A stretch of DNA of 64,000 nt, taken from contig NZ_JACBFY010000008.1 of NCBI RefSeq assembly GCF_021401245.1, forward strand, positions 1 to 64,000, read 5' to 3'. Shown here piece by piece: positions 27,383 through 37,221 of this stretch. The notes under the pieces are model-generated. The model ran no database searches and was not told the origin of the DNA. It worked only from the letters and a program-made list of their open reading frames with translations. The position numbers were made by a program, and so were the translations under genes. Within the stretch, counting starts at the first letter, position 1; each line of letters opens with the position of its first letter. The stretch comes from Pseudacidovorax sp. NFM-22. Its GTDB lineage: Bacteria > Pseudomonadota > Gammaproteobacteria > Burkholderiales > Burkholderiaceae_C.

Positions 27383-28506
27383 CAGGCCATGCCCACCAGC
27401 TTGGCGTAGGGCGCCACGTTGCGCCGCACCGCATCCCATTCGGCGGCGCTCAGCTTGATGCGGCCGGCGAAGCGGTTGGTGGCCAGGTCTTCGGGCACCA
27501 GCGGCTTGGCATCGGCCTTGAGTGCCCCGGCGCGCGCGGCCAGCGAGATCATGCCGGCCAGCTTGGGAATGCTGCTGTAGCCCATGCCGTGCTCGATGGC
27601 CTCGGGCGCCACCATGGTGGCCTGGGCCAGGCCCTGCGACAGGCGGGCGTTCTCCTTGCCGCCCTTGGTCAAGGCGATCTCGGGCTGGGCCTTGAACAGG
27701 ATCTCCAGCGATTCCTCCGGCTTCTTGAGCGTGTAGACCACCGATTCGAGGATGCCGTCGACCATCGCCTGGCACAGCCCCGGGTCGGCCTGGATGGTCT
27801 CGGTGCGGGCGATGACCTGGGCCGCATACAGCTCGATGCCGGCGGCGGACCAGGGGATGAAGCGGGTCTTGACGCCCAGGGAGTCGAGCACGGGGATGCT
27901 GGACGAGCCGATGGCCGTGATGGCGTCGACCTGCTTGTCCATGAGCGCGCGTTCGATCAGCCGCGCATCGAGCTGCTGGCGCGTGACCTTGGCGAGGTCG
28001 ATGCCGGTCTTGGCGGCGTAGGCGGCCCAGTAGGGCGACTCGGCCGACGTGGCGACGGTGCCGACGCGCTTGCCTTCGAAGTCCTTGGGGCCGCGGATCG
28101 GCGAGTCGGCCAGCACCAGGTTGCCCATCAGCGAGTCGTAGCCCACGGTGGCCAGTGCCTGCAGCGGCAGGCCGCGCGCCATGTTGACCAGGGTGCCGCC
28201 AAAGAACACGACGCCCATGTCGAACTGCTTGTTGGCCACGGCCTGGGCCGCGGCCACCGAACCGTTGCCGCGCGACACGGTCAGGTCGATGCCGCGCTTC
28301 TTGAAGAAGCCCAGTTCCTTGCCGACCATCGGCCAGTAGTTGGAGCCGTTGACCACCCACGGCAGGGTGATGCTGATGGCGCGGGTCTGCGCCAGGACCG
28401 GGGCCGAAATGGTGGCGCCGGCCGCGGCGGCGGCCTGCAGCCAGCTGCGGCGGGTGAGAGTGCCTGCAGGCGCGTGCGGGCGAGTGGTCGGGGCGGGTTG
28501 GGACAT
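27382..28506 (-). CDS. ABC transporter substrate-binding protein, NMT1/THI5-like
   Basis: The 374-residue product has a Tat-like twin-arginine signal (TRRSWLQAAAAAGATISAPVLAQ) and the NMT1/SsuA-type fold: LPWVVNGSNYWPMVGKELGFF, the RGNGSVAAAQAVANKQFD binding loop, and ADSPIRGPKDFEGKRVGT. Members bind taurine, sulfonates, thiamine precursors, pyrimidines or riboflavin. The ATG at 28506 is preceded by GATGGAGTCCCGC; another in-frame ATG lies at 28518. It heads the operon binding protein, RutB-like hydrolase, permease, ATPase, GntR regulator. Confidence 0.9.
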   Translation of the reverse strand: MSQPAPTTRPHAPAGTLTRRSWLQAAAAAGATISAPVLAQTRAISITLPWVVNGSNYWPMVGKELGFFKKRGIDLTVSRGNGSVAAAQAVANKQFDMGVVFFGGTLVNMARGLPLQALATVGYDSLMGNLVLADSPIRGPKDFEGKRVGTVATSAESPYWAAYAAKTGIDLAKVTRQQLDARLIERALMDKQVDAITAIGSSSIPVLDSLGVKTRFIPWSAAGIELYAAQVIARTETIQADPGLCQAMVDGILESVVYTLKKPEESLEILFKAQPEIALTKGGKENARLSQGLAQATMVAPEAIEHGMGYSSIPKLAGMISLAARAGALKADAKPLVPEDLATNRFAGRIKLSAAEWDAVRRNVAPYAKLVGMA

Positions 28507-28576
28507 GCGGGACTCCATCGCACACCCTGGCGCGGCAGCAGCGCGGCCGGGGCGCGAGCCGCTGCATGCACCAGAA

Positions 28577-28584
28577 CGTATACG
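28577..28584. promoter_or_regulatory. Candidate GntR operator upstream of the NMT1-type importer operon
   Basis: The perfect palindrome CGTATACG lies 71 bases before the binding-protein start, with a related CGTATCC (reverse strand) 10 bases further upstream. FCD-type GntR regulators often bind palindromes with a GTATAC or TGTATACA-like core, and this operon ends with such a regulator. The assignment is inference. Confidence 0.4.
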
Positions 28585-28684
28585 AAAAGGGATACGGAAG
28601 GGTGATGCGGCTGCTTCAAGCAGTTTGCGTACCACCTTGGCAGCGGAGCGGCGGCCGCGATGCCCAGGCGGGCTCCGCGGGCGC

Positions 28685-29389
28685 TCAGTCCCGCGGCACC
28701 CAGCCCTCGTCGGTGGCGCGCAGCAGCGGGCTTTCGAACACGCCGACCACGCGGGCGACGCGCTCCGGCCCCAGCGTGTCGCGCCACCGGTTGCCCTGGC
28801 GCATCGCCACGCCCACCGCCGCCACCTGCACGCCGATGGACTCCAGCATGGTCCAGGGCGCCAGCAGGGTGCGGCCGCTGCTCACCGCATCGTCCACCAC
28901 CACGGCGCGCTTGCCCTGCACCAGCGGCAGCAGGTGCGGGTCGAGGTAGACGCGCTTGCCGCCTGTCGGCGTGGTGATCGACTGCACCGCCCCCGACAGC
29001 GCCTCGTCGTACCAGAACTTGCGCGAGTAGCCGAGCGGTACGTACCGCGCGTGGCCCAGGTGGCGGGCCACCAGCGGCGCGAAGGTCAGGCCCAGCGTGG
29101 GCAGGCCGATCACGACCTCGGGTGCCAGCGGTGCCAGGCGCTCGGCCAGCAGGCGGCTGAGTTCATCCACCACGTCCAGCGAGGCCTGGTTGCACAGGAA
29201 GGAGGCGACCGCCAGGCCCGGGTCGTCGGCCATCTGGCGGATGGGCAGCACCAGCACCCGGCCGTCCGGCAGCGTGGCGGGCACGCCGTGGCGCCACGGC
29301 GGCGTGGGCGCCGGTGCGGCGTCGGCCGGCAGCAGTTGCTGCCAGTAGTGGGTCGTCGGCTCGGTGAAATGCGGGACGGGCGTGGTCAT
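28685..29389 (-). CDS. Type I phosphoribosyltransferase family protein
   Basis: The 234-residue product contains the PRPP-binding motif VVVDDAVSSGRTLLAP near residue 180 and the upstream VIGLPTLGLTFAPLVARHLG, which fit the type I phosphoribosyltransferase fold. YSRKFWYDEALSGAVQSIT precedes the motif. The base substrate is unknown; the sequence does not match apt, hpt or pyrE closely enough to name. It begins 116 bases after the TPR gene on the same strand. Confidence 0.8.
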   Translation of the reverse strand: MTTPVPHFTEPTTHYWQQLLPADAAPAPTPPWRHGVPATLPDGRVLVLPIRQMADDPGLAVASFLCNQASLDVVDELSRLLAERLAPLAPEVVIGLPTLGLTFAPLVARHLGHARYVPLGYSRKFWYDEALSGAVQSITTPTGGKRVYLDPHLLPLVQGKRAVVVDDAVSSGRTLLAPWTMLESIGVQVAAVGVAMRQGNRWRDTLGPERVARVVGVFESPLLRATDEGWVPRD

Positions 29390-29505
29390 GGAAGGGCGGA
29401 GGCCGAAGACGATGAGAGGGATGCGGGGGCAGGGGCCGATGGAGGCGCGGCGCCAGCAGCGCACGCCGACGGCGTGTCGCACACGCCGTTGCAGCGGCCG
29501 CGTGC

Positions 29506-30861
29506 TCAGTGCGCCACCGGCGGCAGCCCCAGGCCGGCGTGGATCGTATCGGCCAGCCGCGCCAGCCGCAGCGATTCCGGCTGGCCGTTGCGCTGCGGCT
29601 GCACCACGTCCAGCGCCTGCGCCAGGTGGCGGGCTTCGCCGCTGCGCACCAGCGCATCGACATGGATCTGGCCGAAGAGGTCGCGCTGCGCATGGCTGCC
29701 GCCGATCTCGATCATGCGCGGCAGCGCAGTGCCCAGTGCCTCGGCCGCCTTCTTGAAGTCGCCGCGCGCATGGGCCACCAGGCCATGGGCCGCGGGCACG
29801 CAGACCTTTTGCCAGGCATGGCGGCTGGCTTCCGGCGCCTGGGGCGCGAAGGCCTCGATGCGCGCCAGCAGGGCGTCGGCCTCTGGCCGGGCAGCGCGGG
29901 CCAGGCCGTAGAGGTACTGCAGGTCGAGGAAGGGCAGCACCTGGTCCTGCGTGTGCTCGGCGAGGTAGGTGCCCAGTTCGGTCCAGCGCTCGCCCACGTC
30001 CTGGCCGGCCAGTTCGAGCCGCGCGAGCAGCGACACGGCGCCGATCTGATCCTGCGAATAGGCCTTGGCCACGCCCCAGCAATGCCGGTCATGCACGGCC
30101 AGCGCCTCGTCGGCACGGCCCAGGTCGATCAGGAACAGCGCCAGGTGCCACCAGTTGTGCGTGACCATGAAGGAGTTCAGGCCCGTCCAGGTCTCGCTCA
30201 CGTCCTCCATGAAGGCCAGGCCTTCGCGCAGCCGGCCTTCGGTGAGCATGACGTGCGCCAGCGCATGGTGGGCCCAGGGCTCCTTGCGCTGCAGGGCGAT
30301 GGCGCGGCGGGCGCTGGCCTCGGCCTCGCGCAGGCGATGGCATTGCTCGAAGCCGAAGGCCACCATGCCATGAACCTGTGCCACGTCGGCCGCATGCGGC
30401 AGGGCGGCCAGGCCGAGCCGCAGCATGCCGGCGCAGTCGCCCAGGTTGAAGCAGTGGTACTGGCCCAGCTTGACCGAGACCAGGTCGCGCGGGAAGTCGC
30501 GGGCCTGTTCCTCGTGCAACTGCACCGCGCGGCGCATGTCGCCCTCCACCCAGGCGGCCACGGCCTCGATGAAGCGCCGTTCGCGTTGCGTGACGCCGGC
30601 GGCACCCGCCCGCGCGCGCTCGATGTGGGGCCGGGCGGCGGCGGGCGCATCGCCCGTCTCCGCGAACATCTGCAGGGCCGCCGCATAGGCCTGGAAGAGC
30701 GGCGCGTCGTCGTCGTGGCCTTCGGTGACCAGGTTGGCCGCCTTGGATTCGCAGGCCAGGAAGCCAGAGGCGAAGTTGTCGATCAGCCGTCGGCTGGTGC
30801 TGTCGCTGACGCTGATCGGATTGCCGAACGGATCGGCGGGCAAGTTGGAGGCGGCGGGCAT
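29506..30861 (-). CDS. TPR protein related to tetratricopeptide repeat protein 38 (TTC38)
   Basis: The 451-residue product is entirely helical with TPR-like repeats. Blocks such as HGMVAFGFEQCHRLREAEAS, EPWAHHALAHVMLTEGRL and THNWWHLALFLIDLGRADEA match TTC38-like proteins, a family shared by bacteria and eukaryotes with no settled function. It follows the binding-protein gene of the second peptide importer by 34 bases and is probably in that operon. The TTG-initiated extension to 30888 was rejected in favour of ATG 30861. No signal peptide is present. Confidence 0.83.
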   Translation of the reverse strand: MPAASNLPADPFGNPISVSDSTSRRLIDNFASGFLACESKAANLVTEGHDDDAPLFQAYAAALQMFAETGDAPAAARPHIERARAGAAGVTQRERRFIEAVAAWVEGDMRRAVQLHEEQARDFPRDLVSVKLGQYHCFNLGDCAGMLRLGLAALPHAADVAQVHGMVAFGFEQCHRLREAEASARRAIALQRKEPWAHHALAHVMLTEGRLREGLAFMEDVSETWTGLNSFMVTHNWWHLALFLIDLGRADEALAVHDRHCWGVAKAYSQDQIGAVSLLARLELAGQDVGERWTELGTYLAEHTQDQVLPFLDLQYLYGLARAARPEADALLARIEAFAPQAPEASRHAWQKVCVPAAHGLVAHARGDFKKAAEALGTALPRMIEIGGSHAQRDLFGQIHVDALVRSGEARHLAQALDVVQPQRNGQPESLRLARLADTIHAGLGLPPVAH

Positions 30862-30895
30862 GCATCCATTCTGCCGCCGCCTCTTCAACCAGGCA

Positions 30896-32386
30896 TCAGC
30901 CCCAGTGCAGCGCGGCCAGGTCGTTGCAGAAGATGGGCATCTGCGTCCACAGGCCCTTCACGCTCTTCTTGGCGATCACCGGGAACTGCGGCTGGTACAT
31001 GAAGCCGTTGGCCGCGTCCTGGGCCAGCAGCTTCTGCGCGTCGCCCAGCAGCTTGTTGCGCTCCTTGGCGTCGCCCGTCGTCTTGATCTTGTCGTAGAGC
31101 TGGGTGAAGGCCTTGTTGTCGTAGCCCCAGTAGTAGTCGGGCTTGGAATAGTTGCCCAGGTCGAAGGGCTCGACGTGCGAAATGATGGACAGGTCGTAGT
31201 TGTGGCCGCCGCCGTAGGTCTGGCTGAGCCACTGGGCCCACTCGACGTTCTGCGTCTTGACGTTGATGCCTACCTTGGCCAACTGGGCCACGACCACCTC
31301 GCCGCCCTGGCGGGCATAGGGCGGGGGCGGCAGCGTCATGGTGAGTTCCAGCGGCAGCTTGACGCCGGCCTCGGCCAGCAGCTTCTTGGCCTTCTCGGGG
31401 TCGTAGGGGTTGATGCCGGTGGTGTCCACATAGCCGGGCGCGCCGGGCACGTAGTGGCTGCCGATGGGCGTGCCGAAGCCGTCGGCCGCGCCGTCGATGA
31501 AGGCCTTGCGGTCGATGGCGGCCAGGATGGCGCGGCGCACGCGCACGTCGTCCAGCGGCTTCTTCTTGCTGTTGATGGCCACGATGGTCTTGGCGCGCGA
31601 GCCGCCCAGGATCACCTGGAACTGCGGGTTGGCCTTGAACTGCGGCACCACGCGCGTGGCGATGCGCGGGAAGGCGTCCACGTCGCCGGCCATCAGCGAG
31701 GCGGCCTGCGCGGCCGGGTCGGAGATGAAGCGGAAGACGATCTTGTTGAGCTTGGCCAGCTTGGGGTCGCGGAAGCCGTCCCACTTGCTCAGCGTCAGCG
31801 TCGAGCCCTTGGCCCAGGCGTCCAGCTTGTAGGGGCCGGTGCCCACGGGCTTGGCGGCGTTGCCGTCGGCGCTCTTGGGCTCGACGATCACGGCCGTGGC
31901 CTGGCCCAGCACGAAGGGCAGGTCGGGGTCGATCTCTTTGTTGATCAGCACCACGGTGTACTCGTCCACCGCCTGCGTGCTGATGGCGGCGAAGGTGCGC
32001 TTGTCCTTGTTGGTGCTCTTCTCGCCACCGGCACGGTCGAAGGCGAACTTGACGGTCTGCGCGTTGAAGGGCTCGCCGTTGCTGAACTTCACGCCGCGGC
32101 GCAGCTTGAAGGTGTAGGTCTTGAGGTCGGGCGAGACTTCCCAGCTCTCGGCCAGCAGGGGCGACACGCTGCCGTCGGCATTGATCTTGGTGAGCGTTTC
32201 CAGGACGTTGTAGAGCACGACTTCGCCGATGGCCGAGGCGGCGCCGGCGGTCGGGTCCAGGCCCGGCGGCTCCAGCGTCATGCCCAGCACCATGGTGTCC
32301 TTGCGGCTCTGGGCCAGCGAGGCGAGGGGGCTGGCCAGCGCGACAGAGGCGCTGCCGGTGACCAGGAGGGTGCGACGATTCAACAT
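30896..32386 (-). CDS. Peptide/nickel-type ABC transporter substrate-binding protein
   Basis: The 496-residue product has an N-terminal export signal (NRRTLLVTGSASVALASPLASLAQ) and the solute-binding family 5 fold: MTLEPPGLDPTAGAASAIGE, the conserved YTFKLRRGVKFSNGEPFNAQ, KPVGTGPYKL, and VRVRRAILAAIDRKAF. A GGAGATCACCTC ribosome binding site supports the ATG at 32386. It is the fifth gene of a leftward operon DppB-, DppC-, DppD-, DppF-like and this binding protein, which places it last rather than first, unlike the importer at 17-23 kb. Confidence 0.93.
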   Translation of the reverse strand: MLNRRTLLVTGSASVALASPLASLAQSRKDTMVLGMTLEPPGLDPTAGAASAIGEVVLYNVLETLTKINADGSVSPLLAESWEVSPDLKTYTFKLRRGVKFSNGEPFNAQTVKFAFDRAGGEKSTNKDKRTFAAISTQAVDEYTVVLINKEIDPDLPFVLGQATAVIVEPKSADGNAAKPVGTGPYKLDAWAKGSTLTLSKWDGFRDPKLAKLNKIVFRFISDPAAQAASLMAGDVDAFPRIATRVVPQFKANPQFQVILGGSRAKTIVAINSKKKPLDDVRVRRAILAAIDRKAFIDGAADGFGTPIGSHYVPGAPGYVDTTGINPYDPEKAKKLLAEAGVKLPLELTMTLPPPPYARQGGEVVVAQLAKVGINVKTQNVEWAQWLSQTYGGGHNYDLSIISHVEPFDLGNYSKPDYYWGYDNKAFTQLYDKIKTTGDAKERNKLLGDAQKLLAQDAANGFMYQPQFPVIAKKSVKGLWTQMPIFCNDLAALHWG

Positions 32387-32478
32387 GAGGTGATCTCCGA
32401 AAAGGCTGACGGAAACGGGTCTCGAGCGGCCGGCGGCCCCTCGGCGCGGGCCATTGTGGCCCAACTCTGGAGCGGCTT

Positions 32479-33297
<819 letters not shown>

Positions 33298-33376
33298 CGG
33301 AAGGCCCTGGAGAGGAGGGAAGCGTCGCGCATGGCGGCGGCTGCGTCTGCGCGCGTGGTGAGGGCTTGGCGCGCGC

Positions 33377-34372
33377 TCATGCGGTGGCTCCTTCGGCCGC
33401 GGCCGCGGCAACGGCCTCCAGCCGCAGGCAGCGCACCGCATGGTCGCCCGGCAACTGCGTGGGCGGCACCGGCGTCGTGTGGCAATAGTCTTCGGTGAAG
33501 CTGCACCGGCCGGCGAACGGGCAGCCGGCCGGCAGGTCAACCAGCTCGGGCACGCTGCCGCGGATGGTGGCCAACCGGCCGCCGCGCGGCGCGCCCAGCA
33601 CCGGCCGGGCCGCGAACAGGCCCTGGGTGTAGGGATGCGCCTTGGCCGCGAACACCGAGGTCGTCGGTCCGCTCTCGACCACGCTGCCGCCGTACATCAC
33701 CAGCATGCGCTGGACGTTGTTGGCGATCACGCCCAGGTCGTGCGAGATCAGGATCAGGCCCATGCCGCGCTCCTTCACCAGGTCCTGGATCAGGTCGAGG
33801 ATCTGCTTCTGGATGGTCACGTCCAGCGCGGTGGTGGGTTCGTCGGCGATCAGCAGGTCGGGCCCGCAGGCCAGCGCCATGGCGATGCCGATGCGCTGGC
33901 GCTGGCCGCCGGAGAACTGGTGCGGGTACGCGTCCAGCCGCGAGGCCGCGTCGGGAATGCCCACGCGGTCGAGCAGGGCCAGCACTTCCTTGCGCGCGTC
34001 GGCCTTCGACAGGCCGCGGTGCAGCCGCAGCGGCTCGCCCACCTGGCGGGCGATGGTGTGCACCGGGTTCAGCGCCGTCATCGGCTCCTGGAACACCATG
34101 CCGATGCGGTTGCCGCGGATGTCGCACAGCGCCTTCTCGGGCAGGCCCACGAGTTCCTGGCCGTCGAAGCGGATGCTGCCCGTCACGCGGGCCGTGTTGG
34201 GCAGCAGGCCCATCAGCGCCATCACGGTGATGGACTTGCCGCAGCCGGATTCGCCGACGATGCCCAGCGTTTCGCCACGCTCCAGCGAGAAGGAAATGCC
34301 GCGCACCGCCTCGGCCGGGCCGCGGTGGGTCTGCAGGCCGATGTGCAGGTCGTTGACGTCGAGCAGGGCCAT
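33377..34372 (-). CDS. Peptide-type ABC transporter ATPase, DppD/OppD-like
   Basis: The 331-residue product carries Walker A GESGCGKSITV, Q-loop VFQEPMTALNPVH, signature FSGGQRQR, Walker [13 protein letters not shown], and the SHDLGVIANN H-loop. The C-terminal oligopeptide-transporter domain (AHPYTQGLFAARP, then a Cys-containing GCPFAGRCSFTEDYCH) marks it as the DppD/OppD partner. Confidence 0.94.
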   Translation of the reverse strand: MALLDVNDLHIGLQTHRGPAEAVRGISFSLERGETLGIVGESGCGKSITVMALMGLLPNTARVTGSIRFDGQELVGLPEKALCDIRGNRIGMVFQEPMTALNPVHTIARQVGEPLRLHRGLSKADARKEVLALLDRVGIPDAASRLDAYPHQFSGGQRQRIGIAMALACGPDLLIADEPTTALDVTIQKQILDLIQDLVKERGMGLILISHDLGVIANNVQRMLVMYGGSVVESGPTTSVFAAKAHPYTQGLFAARPVLGAPRGGRLATIRGSVPELVDLPAGCPFAGRCSFTEDYCHTTPVPPTQLPGDHAVRCLRLEAVAAAAAEGATA

Positions 34373-34430
34373 GGTCAGCGCGCCGCCCGGTGCAGGCCGG
34401 GCGCGTAAAGGGAGGCGGAAGGAATGCGGT

Positions 34431-35324
34431 TCATCGGGCGCGGGCCAGGCGGGGGTCGAGCAGGTCGCGCAGGCCGTCGCCCATCAGGTTCAGGCCGAGC
34501 ACCGCCATGGCGATGGCCGCGCCGGGCCACACCGCCAGCAGCGGCTGCTGGAACATCAGCGTCTGCGCCTCGCTCAGCATGCGGCCCCACGAGGGCTGCG
34601 GCGGCTGCGTGCCAAGCCCCAGGTACGACAGCGCCGCCTCGGCCAGGATGGCGATGGCGAAGCGGATGGTGATCTGCACGATCAGCACCGCCGAGATGTT
34701 GGGCAGCACGTGCTGCACCGTGATCGCGAACGGCCCCTTGCCGCAGGCCTGCGCCGCCGCGATGTACTCGCGCGACCACACGGCATTGGCCGAGGCGCGC
34801 GTGATGCGCGCAAAGATCGGGATGTTGTAGATGCCGATGGCGATGATGGCGTTGACGATGCCCGCGCCGAACACGGCCGTTAGCATGATCGCCAGCAGGA
34901 TCGCCGGGAAGGCCAGCGAGAAGTCGGTCAGGCGCATGATGGCCTCCTCGACCCAGCCACGCTTCGCCGCCGCGAGCAGGCCCAGCCCCGTGCCGGCCAC
35001 CAGCCCGATGCCCACCGCGATGATGCCCACCAGGATCGAGGCCCGCGCCCCCACCAGCAGCAGCGAGGCCACGTCGCGGCCGAAGGCGTCCGTGCCCAGC
35101 CAGTGCTGGGCCGACGGTCCGGCCAGCTTGTTGGCCATGTCCATGTCGTAGGGCGACCAGGGCGTCCACACGAAGGACAGCGCGGCCGCCACGATCAGCG
35201 CCAGCGTGAGCACGCCGCCGATCATGAAGCTGCGGTGGCGCAGCGCGCGCTGCCAGAAGCCGTGCCGGCTCGCAGGGCGGCCGGCGGCGGGGGGCGTGGC
35301 CGCGGGAATGCCGGCGCTGCTCAT
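34431..35324 (-). CDS. Peptide-type ABC transporter permease, DppC-like
   Basis: The 297-residue inner-membrane protein has a Pro/Ala-rich cytoplasmic start, a first helix near residues 35-52, then SAQHWLGTDAFGRDVASLLLVGAR, the DppC/OppC signature, and about five more helices. The EAA loop is AAQACGKGPFAITVQHVLPN. Its ATG overlaps the stop of the DppB-like gene (ATGA). Confidence 0.94.
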   Translation of the reverse strand: MSSAGIPAATPPAAGRPASRHGFWQRALRHRSFMIGGVLTLALIVAAALSFVWTPWSPYDMDMANKLAGPSAQHWLGTDAFGRDVASLLLVGARASILVGIIAVGIGLVAGTGLGLLAAAKRGWVEEAIMRLTDFSLAFPAILLAIMLTAVFGAGIVNAIIAIGIYNIPIFARITRASANAVWSREYIAAAQACGKGPFAITVQHVLPNISAVLIVQITIRFAIAILAEAALSYLGLGTQPPQPSWGRMLSEAQTLMFQQPLLAVWPGAAIAMAVLGLNLMGDGLRDLLDPRLARAR

Positions 35325-36280
35325 ATGTCGGAAGCCTTGATGCGCGGGTCGATCACGGCATAGAGCACGTCGACCACGAAGTTGACGATCACCACGAAGG
35401 CGGCCAGCAGCATCACGCAGTTGCGCACCACGACCAGGTCGCGGTTGCTGATGGCCTGGAAGATCAGGCGGCCCAGGCCGGGCAGGTAGAACACGTTCTC
35501 CACCACGATGGTGCCGGCCAGCAGTTCGGAGAACTGCATGCCCATCACCGTGATGACCGGGATCAGCGCATTGCGCAGCACATGCAGCCACAGCACGGCG
35601 CGCTGGCTCACGCCCTTGGCGCGGGCGGTGCGCACGAAGTCCTCGCGCATGACCTCGAGCACGGCCGAGCGCGTGATGCGCGCCAGGATCGCGGCCTGCA
35701 CCACCGCCAGCGACAGCGCGGGCAGCAGCAGCGACTTCACGCCGTCGAGGATGCCGCCCGCGCCTTCGCCCCAGCCGTCGAAGCCGCCCGCCGAGAACCA
35801 CTGCAGCTTCACCGAGAACAGCAGGATCAGCAGGATGGCGAACCAGAAGTTGGGAATGGCGATGCCCACCTGCGTCAGGCCCATCAGGCCCACGTCGCCC
35901 AGCTGGTTGTGGCGCGCGGCGGCCGTCATGCCCACCAGCAGCGCCAGCACCGTGGTCAGCAGCATGGCCATGAAGGCGAGGGGAATGGTCAGCTGCAGCC
36001 GCTCCAGGATCAGCTCGGCCACTGGCGAGCCGTAGGTATAGCTGTCGCCCAGGTTGCCGGTGAGCATGCCGCCGACCCAGTGCCAGTAGCGCGTCCAGGC
36101 CGGCTGGTCCAGGCCCAGCTTGGTGGCCAGGGCCGCCACGGCATCGGGCGAGGCATCCGGGCCCATCAGCATCTGGGCCGCGTTGCCGGGCAGGATTTCG
36201 AGAACGAGGAAGATGATGACGGACGCCCCGATCAGGGTGCCGACCAGCGTCGCCAGACGCTTGAGAAGAAAGAGACTCAT
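35321..36280 (-). CDS. Peptide-type ABC transporter permease, DppB-like
   Basis: The 319-residue product begins MSLFLLKRLATLVGTLIGASVIIFLVLEILPG, the first helix of DppB/OppB permeases, followed by the GLDQPAWTRYWHWV and GDSYTYGSPV periplasmic loop and five further helices; the EAA region is ARAKGVSQRAVLWLHVLRNA. It is the first gene of this operon and is divergent from a ferredoxin gene 101 bases away. Confidence 0.94.
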   Translation of the reverse strand: MSLFLLKRLATLVGTLIGASVIIFLVLEILPGNAAQMLMGPDASPDAVAALATKLGLDQPAWTRYWHWVGGMLTGNLGDSYTYGSPVAELILERLQLTIPLAFMAMLLTTVLALLVGMTAAARHNQLGDVGLMGLTQVGIAIPNFWFAILLILLFSVKLQWFSAGGFDGWGEGAGGILDGVKSLLLPALSLAVVQAAILARITRSAVLEVMREDFVRTARAKGVSQRAVLWLHVLRNALIPVITVMGMQFSELLAGTIVVENVFYLPGLGRLIFQAISNRDLVVVRNCVMLLAAFVVIVNFVVDVLYAVIDPRIKASDI

Positions 36281-36336
36281 CGTGAAAGCTGGGCCCGCGA
36301 AGGCAAGCGGCGCAGCATAACCGGACAGGGGAATGA

Positions 36337-36660
<324 letters not shown>

Positions 36661-36681
36661 GCGCTGCGGCGCCAGGCCGCT

Positions 36682-37191
36682 TCACGCCTCCGACTTTTTC
36701 TTCTTCTTTTTCTTGGCGCCAGCGGGTGCCTCGCCCGCGGCACGTGCGCTGAAGTCGCCGCCGACGGTGGCGCGCTTGGGCGCGCGGGGCTTGTTCAGGT
36801 GGTGGTCGGCCAGTGCAGGCCCGGCGTGTTGCGCCGGGGGGTGGTCGAAGACGGCAGGCCGCTGACCATTGGCCCGGTCTTCCATCCGCTCCCGCTCGCG
36901 GGCCATGGCATCGGCGCGGCGCTGGATGCGGTCGGTCTGGGCCTGCGCCTCGCGGGCCTTCTGGGGTGATGACGGCGGGGTCTCGTCGAGCGAGCGCCCG
37001 TTGTCGCAGGGGATCTGGCTGTAGGTGTTGCCGCAGCGCCAGATGGTCCCGCTGCGAGCCGGCTGGGGCTGCGCCTGCGCTGCTGCAGTCGTTGCCAGCA
37101 GCACCGTCAGCACGGCGAGCATGGACTGCCGGCCCGGGCGCTGCCCTGGATGATCGTGGTGCGCCGGTTGTTGGTGGTGGATGGGTCGCAC
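36682..37191 (-). CDS. Small exported protein of unknown function with a lysine-rich tail
   Basis: I do not recognise a named family. The 169-residue product has a long polar N-region, a hydrophobic segment SMLAVLTVLLATTAAAQAQ that looks like a signal peptide, a short conserved-looking motif IWRCGNTYSQIPCDNG with two cysteines, a charged coiled-coil-like stretch (AREAQAQTDRIQRRADAMAR), and a C-terminal run of seven lysines. The Cys motif recalls DUF4124-type periplasmic proteins, but weakly. GTG 37191 is chosen over ATG 37122 because AGGGAGGAACC lies directly before it and nothing comparable precedes the ATG. Confidence 0.65.
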   Translation of the reverse strand: MRPIHHQQPAHHDHPGQRPGRQSMLAVLTVLLATTAAAQAQPQPARSGTIWRCGNTYSQIPCDNGRSLDETPPSSPQKAREAQAQTDRIQRRADAMARERERMEDRANGQRPAVFDHPPAQHAGPALADHHLNKPRAPKRATVGGDFSARAAGEAPAGAKKKKKKKSEA

Positions 37192-37221
37192 GGTTCCTCC
37201 CTGATCGAACGAGTGGTGGAT

